In this document: positions 28,470-35,113 of the stretch, piece by piece | Position numbering within the stretch: the stretch's first letter is position 1 | How the letters are laid out: every line of letters begins with the position of its first letter | Origin: an uncultured Meiothermus sp. | Lineage (GTDB): Bacteria; Deinococcota; Deinococci; Deinococcales; Thermaceae | Direction of reading: 5' to 3' | Length of the DNA stretch: 35,113 nt | Assembly: GCA_937950405.1 (NCBI GenBank) | Contig: CALFDH010000226.1 | Coordinates: 1 to 35,113, forward strand | Program-made: the position numbers and the translations under genes | The notes under the pieces: generated by a model | Told to the model about the DNA's origin: nothing | Databases searched by the model: none | The model's input: only the letters and a program-made list of their open reading frames with translations

Positions 28470-28539
28470 TGGCCCTAGCATAGCGCCATGCCGACTGCAA
28501 TGTGCAAGCTGCCTTACGGCCTCGAGGCCGGATCGTCCA

Positions 28540-29115
28540 TCACCGGAATTCGCAGCTCGAGCCGGTCCAGCGGCCCCCGCGGGTTTGGCACTCCCGCCGT
28601 AAGTTTTCTTCAGGGGCCCGCAACACGGCCAGCACCAGTCCGGCGGGGTAGCCACCCGAGCCCGCATTCAGGCCAAGCGTAAGGCGGTTCAGGGTGAAGG
28701 TTTCACGGGTGCTGGGCACCTGGGTACTGACGTAACTCTCGCCATCCCAGGCGTAGATTGCGCTCCGAATGACGCGATTACCGGGCCGGTAGGGTGGGTT
28801 CACCCGCAATTCAATCTCCAGGGGTTTGAGGAAGTTGGTCGCGCTCGAGGAAAGCCGGTAAATCCCCACCACTTCGCGCTCTGGCAGGGTCTGGATAAAA
28901 AACACCTCGTTCTGGGGTGGGGAAGTAGGTACTGCCTGGAGGCGCTCGAGACGAAAACGCACCGAGGAAACCAGCGCACCCGAGGGAACCACCACCTGAA
29001 TGCCGGGGAGTTGCAACGCTCCACCCTGAGCGCCAATGCGCTGCTCTACCACACGCACATTCTGACCAACCCCCCAGGTAGCCAACAGACCAAGCAGTAG
29101 CAGCAGCCGAATCAT
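28540..29115 (-). CDS. secreted hypothetical protein
   Basis: MIRLLLLLGLLATWGVGQNVRVVEQRIGAQGGALQLPGIQVVVPSGAL; signal peptide, 191 aa. Confidence 0.7.
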   Translation of the reverse strand: MIRLLLLLGLLATWGVGQNVRVVEQRIGAQGGALQLPGIQVVVPSGALVSSVRFRLERLQAVPTSPPQNEVFFIQTLPEREVVGIYRLSSSATNFLKPLEIELRVNPPYRPGNRVIRSAIYAWDGESYVSTQVPSTRETFTLNRLTLGLNAGSGGYPAGLVLAVLRAPEENLRRECQTRGGRWTGSSCEFR

Positions 29116-29225
29116 AGCTTCATCCTTTTCCTGGTTTCAGATTAATGCACAACCATCTGAGAAAATCCAGGTCGAACTCGGGTAATCGAGTGCGAACCCC
29201 AGGGGCTGGCTTTGGGCTGTCTCAT

Positions 29226-30647
29226 TCAGGAGACCACTAACTTCTTGGCTTCGGCCAGAACCGCTTTTAAGGTCTTATCGTCCGGAGCCTCACAGTAGAT
29301 GCGTAGCACTGGCTCGGTGCCAGAAGCCCTGAAGAGCAACCAGCCGGCTTGGCCGAAGAGCCACTTGGTGCCGTCCAGGTGCTCGGTACCACTCACCTGC
29401 TGTCCGGCTATGGTCTGCGGCCTCTGCACCCGGGCCATGGCGGCCTGGATATGCTCCATCGAGGGCAGTTGCAAATCTATCCGGTCGTAGGCGTGTTTGA
29501 AGCCCACCTCGGTTTCAATTTCGGCAAATTGCTGCCCCAGGCTTTTACCCGTTCGCACCACCGATTCTAAGAGCAACAAGGCGTTCAGCAGCCCATCGCG
29601 CTCGGGGATGTGACCGGCTACGCCGATACCGCCCGACTCCTCGCCTCCAATCAAGACGCCGCCTTTGAGCATCTCATCGGTGATGTACTTGAACCCAACG
29701 GGCGTGACCACTAGCTCCAGCCCCAGTTTGTGCGCGAGTTTGTCCACAATCTGGGAGGTCGAAAAGGTCTTGACCACCCGCCCCCGTAGCCCTTTGCTGT
29801 GCAGATGCTTGAGCAGCACTGCGAAAATCTGATGGCTGTTGAAGTTGCGACCCCCTGCCAGCACAGCCCCAATACGGTCAGCGTCGCCATCGTTGAGGGC
29901 GGCAAAGGTGGGGTCTTGCTCGGCTTTCAGCACGGTCATGATGGTGAACTGGTTCTGGGGGATGGGCTCGGGGTTAACGCCGTAAAACATCGGGTCGGGT
30001 ACGGCGTGCAACTCGCGCAAATCTAGCTTCAATCCTGCATGTTTGACAAAACCAGCCAGCCAACCCGCGCCCGCCCCGCCCAGGCTGTCGTGGTACATGA
30101 CCCCCTCGTAGGCCCGCAGGGCTTCCAGGTCCAACTGGCTGGCCAGGAAGTCGTAGTAGGGCTTGCGTACATCGAAGCTTTGTATGTTTGCACTCGAGTA
30201 CTTGGGTTCTGCACCCAGGTGCTTTTCCACCTCGGACACAAGAGCCGGGGTAGCGGCTCCGGCGTAGTTACCCTTAATCTTGAAGCCCAGGTATTCGGCG
30301 GGGTTGTGACTTGCGGTAATCATCACGCCACCATCGGCTTGCAGGTGCTTTACGGCAAAAGACAGTACCGGGGTGGGGAGATAAGACCGGGAAAGGTGCA
30401 CCTCCAGCCCATTGGCGGCCAGCACCGAGGCGGCCCGCTGGGCAAACTTGCCTGCCATAAAGCGGGTGTCGTAGCCGACCACTACTTTTTTGCCCTGCTG
30501 CTCGAGCAAATACTGGGCGTAGGCCTGGGCCACCCGGGCCACATTGTCGAAAGTGAATTGGTCGCCAATAATGGCCCGCCAGCCGTCGGTGCCAAACTTG
30601 ATGCCTGAGCTGGACTGATTACTGGCCATTTCATCTGCCATATCCAT
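29226..30647 (-). CDS. phosphoglucomutase/phosphomannomutase family protein
   Basis: IKFGTDGWRAIIGDQFTFDNVARVAQAYAQYL; GGVMITASHNPAEYLGFKIKG; DGDADRIGAVL; ASGTEPVLRIYCEA. Start 30647 or 30641, not 30716. Confidence 0.93.
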   Translation of the reverse strand: MDMADEMASNQSSSGIKFGTDGWRAIIGDQFTFDNVARVAQAYAQYLLEQQGKKVVVGYDTRFMAGKFAQRAASVLAANGLEVHLSRSYLPTPVLSFAVKHLQADGGVMITASHNPAEYLGFKIKGNYAGAATPALVSEVEKHLGAEPKYSSANIQSFDVRKPYYDFLASQLDLEALRAYEGVMYHDSLGGAGAGWLAGFVKHAGLKLDLRELHAVPDPMFYGVNPEPIPQNQFTIMTVLKAEQDPTFAALNDGDADRIGAVLAGGRNFNSHQIFAVLLKHLHSKGLRGRVVKTFSTSQIVDKLAHKLGLELVVTPVGFKYITDEMLKGGVLIGGEESGGIGVAGHIPERDGLLNALLLLESVVRTGKSLGQQFAEIETEVGFKHAYDRIDLQLPSMEHIQAAMARVQRPQTIAGQQVSGTEHLDGTKWLFGQAGWLLFRASGTEPVLRIYCEAPDDKTLKAVLAEAKKLVVS

Positions 30648-30739
30648 ACCTGCAACACTATACAGGGGGCAGGGAAGAGGGCACAGGGGGATGGAGAACT
30701 CGAGTTGTAGGAGCACTCTCCGGCGCTGGACGTAGGGTC

Positions 30740-30983
30740 AAGTTGCGCCTGTATAAGGTCTAGAGATGAATCCAGGCTGCGCTAGAAAATCATGCTCCCG
30801 GCGCAATACCCGAATGATTTTCGATCATGCCATTATCCAAAACTTAGGCGGGGGGTACTTATACCGGATTCAAAAAGATAGTCATACGAATCAAAAAATC
30901 AGAGGCTATCTTTTTGAATCCTAGAGAACTCCTTTTAGTCGGGTTAGTTCGTCACTTTTGGGTGACGAACAACCAAATCTGCT
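30740..30983. repeat. dispersed intergenic repeat, copy B, interrupted by a hairpin-ended insertion
   Basis: 30740-30865 matches 4521-4646; 30975-30983 (AAATCTGCT) matches 4647-4655; 30866-30974 is extra. Confidence 0.8.
30866..30971. mobile_element. candidate small non-autonomous insertion with hairpins at both ends
   Basis: Left: GGATTCAAAAAGATAG (30866-30881)/CTATCTTTTTGAATCC (30906-30921). Right: GTTCGTCAC (30947-30955)/GTGACGAAC (30962-30970). Flanked by ACC (30863-30865 and 30972-30974). Confidence 0.55.
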
Positions 30984-31063
30984 ATTAGATTTCCAAGATT
31001 GAAAGGGCATTGCTATCCCGCTCACCCCCCATCACGGGCGTGGTGATAGACTTCTAAGGCTTT

Positions 31064-33187
31064 ATGTCCGACCTCCTTTCTTCCCTCAATCCCTCCCAAC
31101 AGGAGGCCGTCCAGCATTTTGAAGGCCCGGCGCTGGTTGTAGCCGGGGCCGGCTCCGGCAAGACCCGCACGGTGGTACACCGGATTGCCTATTTGCTACG
31201 CGAGCGGCGGGTGTATCCGGCGGAAATATTGGCCGTAACCTTTACCAATAAGGCCGCCGGCGAGATGAAAGAACGGCTGGAAAAGATGGTAGGGCACGCG
31301 GCCAAAGACCTGTGGGTTTCCACCTTCCACTCGGCCTCGGTGCGAATCCTGCGCGCCTACGGCGAGTATGTGGGGCTCAAGCCGGGGTTCGTAATCTACG
31401 ATGACGATGACCAGAATACGCTTTTGAAGGAGATTTTGAAAGAACTCGAGGTTGAGGCCAAGCCGGGCCCTTTCCGGGCCATGATAGACCGCATCAAGAA
31501 CCGGGGCGATGGGCTGGTGGAGTTCATGCGCGAGGCCCCCGACTTTATCGGAGGGGTGCCCAAGGAGGTGGCTGCCGAGGTCTATCGCAAATACCAGAGC
31601 GGGCTGCGGATGCAGGGTGCGGTGGATTTCAACGACCTTTTGCTCCTGACCATCGAGCTATTTGAGCAGCACCCGGAAATCCTCCACAAGGTGCGCCAGC
31701 GGGCCCGGTTTATTCACGTGGACGAGTACCAGGACACCAACCCCGTGCAGTACGAGCTAACCCGCTTGCTGGCTGGTGAAAAGCCAAACCTGATGGTGGT
31801 GGGCGACCCCGACCAGAGCATCTATGGTTTCAGGAACGCCGACATCAACAATATCCTCGACTTCAGCAAGGACTACCCCGGCGCCCGGGTGATTCGCCTG
31901 GAGGAAAACTACCGCTCGAGCCATGCCATCCTTCAGGTGGCCAATGCCGTGATTGAAAAAAACGCTCTGCGGCTGGAAAAAGTCTTGCGCCCTACTAAAA
32001 CAGGCGGTGAGCCGGTGCGCCTGTATCGCGCCCCCAACGCCCGCGAAGAAGCTGCTTTTGTGGCGCGGGAAATTGCCAGACTGCGGGACTACCAGAATAT
32101 TGCCGTGCTCTACCGCACCAATGCCCAGTCGCGCCTGCTGGAAGAACACCTGCGCCGGGCCCAGATTCCCGTTCGGCTGGTGGGCGCGGTGGGCTTTTTT
32201 GAGCGGCGGGAGGTCAAGGATCTGCTGGCCTATGGTCGGGTCGCCATCAACCCTGCCGACTCCATCAACCTGCGCCGCATTGTCAATACGCCGCCTCGGG
32301 GCATCGGGGCGACCACGGTAGCTCGGCTGCTCGAGCACGCTCAGAAAACGGGCACCACCGTCTTCGAAGCCTTCCGGGCCGCCGAGCAGGTGATTAGCCG
32401 ACCCCAGCAGGTACAGGCTTTTGTGAGGCTCCTTGACGAGCTGATGGAAGCCGCTTTCGAGACAGGCCCGGCAGCCTTCTTCGAGCGGGTGCTCGACGAG
32501 ACCGGCTTCCGCGATGCCTTGAAACAGGAGCAGGACGGCGAAGACCGCCTGCAAAACGTGGAAGAACTGCTGCGGGCGGCCCGCGACTGGGAAGAGGAAG
32601 AGGGCGGTACCCTTTCCGACTTCCTGGACGCCGTAGCCCTGACTGCCAAAGCCGAAGAACCCCAGGGTGAAGCACCAGAGGAGGCCGTCACCCTGATGAC
32701 CCTGCACAATGCCAAGGGCCTCGAGTTCCCCACGGTGTTCCTGGTGGGTCTGGAGGAAAACCTGCTCCCCCACCGCAACAGCCTGAACCGCCTGGAAGAC
32801 CTAGAAGAAGAGCGGCGCCTCTTTTATGTGGGGATCACCCGGGCGCAGGATCGGCTCTATCTGTCCTATGCTGAGGAACGCGAAACCTACGGCAAGCGCG
32901 AGTTCTCCCGCCCCAGCCGCTTCCTGGACGATATTCCGCCGGATTTGCTCAAGGAGGTGGGAGCTTTTGGCGATACTGCTGTGCCGGTATTGTCCTACAG
33001 CCGCCCCGAACCCAAGCCCAAAACCCAGCTCTCCGAGTTCAAAGGGGGTGAAAAGGTCAAGCACCCCAAGTTTGGAAGCGGCACGGTGGTGGCCGCGATG
33101 GGCGGCGAGGTCACGGTGATGTTTCCTGGCCTGGGCCTGAAAAAGCTGGCGGTGAAATTTGCCGGACTGGAAAGGCTCGATGGATGA
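31064..33187 (+). CDS. uvrD: UvrD/PcrA-type superfamily I DNA helicase
   Basis: LNPSQQEAVQHFEGPALVVAGAGSGKTRTVVHRIAYLL; VDEYQDTNPVQYEL; VGDPDQSIYGFRNA; LMTLHNAKGLEFPTVFLVGLEENLLPH; C-terminal VKHPKFGSGTVV Tudor-like domain. Confidence 0.95.
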   Translation: MSDLLSSLNPSQQEAVQHFEGPALVVAGAGSGKTRTVVHRIAYLLRERRVYPAEILAVTFTNKAAGEMKERLEKMVGHAAKDLWVSTFHSASVRILRAYGEYVGLKPGFVIYDDDDQNTLLKEILKELEVEAKPGPFRAMIDRIKNRGDGLVEFMREAPDFIGGVPKEVAAEVYRKYQSGLRMQGAVDFNDLLLLTIELFEQHPEILHKVRQRARFIHVDEYQDTNPVQYELTRLLAGEKPNLMVVGDPDQSIYGFRNADINNILDFSKDYPGARVIRLEENYRSSHAILQVANAVIEKNALRLEKVLRPTKTGGEPVRLYRAPNAREEAAFVAREIARLRDYQNIAVLYRTNAQSRLLEEHLRRAQIPVRLVGAVGFFERREVKDLLAYGRVAINPADSINLRRIVNTPPRGIGATTVARLLEHAQKTGTTVFEAFRAAEQVISRPQQVQAFVRLLDELMEAAFETGPAAFFERVLDETGFRDALKQEQDGEDRLQNVEELLRAARDWEEEEGGTLSDFLDAVALTAKAEEPQGEAPEEAVTLMTLHNAKGLEFPTVFLVGLEENLLPHRNSLNRLEDLEEERRLFYVGITRAQDRLYLSYAEERETYGKREFSRPSRFLDDIPPDLLKEVGAFGDTAVPVLSYSRPEPKPKTQLSEFKGGEKVKHPKFGSGTVVAAMGGEVTVMFPGLGLKKLAVKFAGLERLDG

Positions 33188-33253
33188 AGCCTGTCTAAGT
33201 AGCGCTTTAGTTTTCCCTCGTCCAAACCGTACGTTGCCGAGTAGGGTGAGGAT

Positions 33254-33712
33254 ATGAAAAGGCAAGTGGGACGTTTGGGCGCCGTATTTGTTTTGTTGTT
33301 CGGTATGGCTTTTGCCAGCGGGGCCGATATAGGCTTTTCGGTACGCAACGGCCCCAACGGCAATTTCGTGGGGCATCTGGGGTTATATCTGGATGGCTTT
33401 CCCATTGACTTCCGTTCCCAGCTAGTGATTGGTGCTCCAGGTGGGCTTTACCTGAGCGGTGAGGTGGTGTACCCCCTGCCGTTCTTCATGCTGGTACGGC
33501 CCTATCTGGCCGGAGGCCTGGCGGTGGGTATCACCGGCTATACCGCGCAAAACGAGCTGCGGTTGCGCTTTGGTGAGCGTTTTTATGCCATTTTCTCGGC
33601 AGGCATCCAGTTTCCTGACCGTGGTTATCGCCCGTACCTCGAGGTTAGCCAGATTATTGGCTCGGAGAGCTTTCAGCGCTTCACGGTGGGCTTTATTATG
33701 GAAGGGTTTTGA
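33254..33712 (+). CDS. exported hypothetical protein, possible small beta-barrel
   Basis: MKRQVGRLGAVFVLLFGMAFASGADIGFSVRNGPNGNFVGHLGLYLDGFPIDFRSQLV; alternating strands, C-terminal Phe. Confidence 0.65.
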   Translation: MKRQVGRLGAVFVLLFGMAFASGADIGFSVRNGPNGNFVGHLGLYLDGFPIDFRSQLVIGAPGGLYLSGEVVYPLPFFMLVRPYLAGGLAVGITGYTAQNELRLRFGERFYAIFSAGIQFPDRGYRPYLEVSQIIGSESFQRFTVGFIMEGF

Positions 33713-33716
33713 AACA

Positions 33717-33751
33717 AGCCGATAGCGGATAGACCATAGCCGATAGCGAGA
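33717..33751. repeat. heptanucleotide array (AGCCGAT type)
   Basis: AGCCGAT AGCGGAT AGACCAT AGCCGAT AGCGAGA. Confidence 0.7.
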
Positions 33752-33789
33752 GACACCTTATTGCAATCGAGCATAGTAGATTAGGGGGG

Positions 33790-34542
33790 ATGCATTCCCG
33801 CGACTACGCCGCGACCCGCCCCCTGGTGGTTTTACATCAAGGTCAGAGCCGGTGGTATCAGCCGCTCTTGACGGCTTCGCTGCACCATAATTTGCCGCTA
33901 TTTGTCTATGCTGCTCAGCCTGGAATGGGCCTCGAGGCTGCCCTGATGGCCCTTCAGCCCCTGGGCTTTCGGGGCGCGGTTCTGGAAGACCCCGGACTAC
34001 AGGCGCTGGCCCTGGATGTGGTGCAGCACCTCGAGCCCGAGGCTCTCCAGGCCCGCCGGGTAGATCTGGTACTACCCGAAGTGACCGGAACCCGTGGGTT
34101 TTACCTGGAGCCCATCGCCCTGGCCAACCTGATTCGCCGCTATGCCTTCGGCGATAAGGCGCTCTGGCTGGGCCCCATCCGCTCCGAACTGGCCCAGGGC
34201 CTGCGCGGTCTCACCAAGGTCTCAGTATTGAGCCGGAGCTTTCCCGAAGGCGAAAGCTTTTTGGAGCTCCTACCGATCCCCCAGCGGGGGGTGGTGGCGG
34301 CGGCTGAAGTGCAGGCCACGGTGGTGGCCCGCCAGGCCGATCTAATCCTATATGCTGGTGGAAATCTACCGCTGGCCTTGCTTCAGCCCTACCACAGCGT
34401 AATCGCGCTCAAGCCGCTGCCCTCAGAGGCTCTGCGCTTGATAGGTGAGTATGTTCCCCCTGAGGAGTTCCAGAAGTTTCACCTGGCCGCCCTGCTTGAA
34501 GCGCTGGGGTATGCCCTGCCACCCGAAAACTTTGCGGTCTAA
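33790..34542 (+). CDS. hypothetical protein (weakly shikimate-dehydrogenase-like in style)
   Basis: 250-aa ORF MHSRDYAATRPLVVLHQGQSRWYQPLLTASLHHNLPLFVYAAQPGMGLEAALMAL; GC-rich coding style, no decisive motif. Confidence 0.65.
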   Translation: MHSRDYAATRPLVVLHQGQSRWYQPLLTASLHHNLPLFVYAAQPGMGLEAALMALQPLGFRGAVLEDPGLQALALDVVQHLEPEALQARRVDLVLPEVTGTRGFYLEPIALANLIRRYAFGDKALWLGPIRSELAQGLRGLTKVSVLSRSFPEGESFLELLPIPQRGVVAAAEVQATVVARQADLILYAGGNLPLALLQPYHSVIALKPLPSEALRLIGEYVPPEEFQKFHLAALLEALGYALPPENFAV

Positions 34543-34720
34543 TGCCAAACTTGCCTGGATAGTTATCGTGACGAGGCATTCCCAACCCCCTCATCCTTGG
34601 CGAGTCGCTTGCGCGATTCTGGTGCAAGCACTTGCAAAGCCGTAACCCGGGCGACACCTCAGACGCAGCCATAAACTTCCCTGACGTCATTCCTAAATGC
34701 CCCCTGGCGGGGTGTCGCCA

Positions 34721-34743
34721 CCTTCTCCCGCAAGGGGAGAAGG
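34721..34743. repeat. intergenic palindrome
   Basis: CCTTCTCCC-GCAAG-GGGAGAAGG. Confidence 0.6.
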
Positions 34744-34943
34744 AAAGGGGTTCGGGTGGATTTGGTATGTGGCTGTATCCAGTACGACGGTATTCCTGCG
34801 TTGGGTGCATTACAGCGCACCCCGTGCGTGGCAGTGGTGGGAACATCGATAAATATGCATGTTTTTGCAGTCTTTGTTTCAGTACAGCGTCGTAGAGATA
34901 CCCATACACTTCGATAGGTTTCATGAGCTATGGCCCTAAAACT

Positions 34944-34966
34944 CCCTCCCTACCACGTAGGGAGGG
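34944..34966. repeat. intergenic palindrome, CCCTCCCTAC family copy 1
   Basis: CCCTCCCTAC-CAC-GTAGGGAGGG. Confidence 0.65.
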
Positions 34967-35038
34967 CGGGTGAGGGTATCGGGCAAGGCCCAGCAATCAA
35001 GCGGCTGCACGAAGTTGCTGCTCAGCAACCCCACCTAA

Positions 35039-35061
35039 CCTCCCCTACGCCGTAGGGAAGG
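35039..35061. repeat. intergenic palindrome, CCCTCCCTAC family copy 2
   Basis: CCTCCCCTAC-GCC-GTAGGGAAGG, same layout as 34944-34966. Confidence 0.6.
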
Positions 35062-35113
35062 AATGAAAAGTCACCGGATTCGGCTTCCGTCATACAGCGC
35101 AGCTAGAGCCGTG

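Noticed and set aside
31757-32773. 338-aa minus-strand ORF opposite uvrD
   Set aside because: Shadow ORF; uvrD helicase motifs are intact on the + strand.
34409-34924. 171-aa minus-strand ORF in the last 700 bp
   Set aside because: Runs through palindromic repeats and the 33790 gene; low-complexity, no family signal.

Overview
Window from a GC-rich Thermaceae-like (Meiothermus/Thermus type) chromosome; the taxon is inferred from gene content and style, not from a search. Housekeeping content: a partial RNA (uracil-5-)methyltransferase, a TAXI-type TRAP transporter, a patatin-like protein, trpC, a very large SARP/BTAD-STAND-TPR regulator, secreted and lipoprotein genes, Fe/Mn-SOD, fumC, a DUF5666-like lipoprotein, a YpdA-like reductase, an ilvB-ilvN-ilvC-leuA-(antitoxin-like/nucleotidyltransferase)-cimA cluster, a compact type III PKS operon, phosphoglucomutase/phosphomannomutase, and a UvrD/PcrA helicase. 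Signals outside the annotated genes: (1) two promoters next to the SARP gene, each with two TAACG(C/G) heptads at 11-bp period ending exactly 8 bp before a TAnnnT -10, which is the architecture known for SARP operators; (2) an unannotated 24-aa Leu/Ile/Val-rich leader peptide with a nearly leaderless start and competing antiterminator/terminator stems upstream of ilvB; (3) a 126-135 bp dispersed intergenic repeat (copies at 4.5 and 30.7 kb) with two interleaved perfect palindromes, the second copy split by a ~106-109 bp hairpin-ended insertion flanked by ACC; (4) degenerate 7-bp-period arrays in several intergenic spacers, including all three ilvB-N, N-C and C-leuA junctions; (5) two genes each interrupted by one in-frame TAG, one of them in a toxin/antitoxin-like cassette inside the branched-chain operon. 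No tRNA, rRNA or CRISPR array was recognised.
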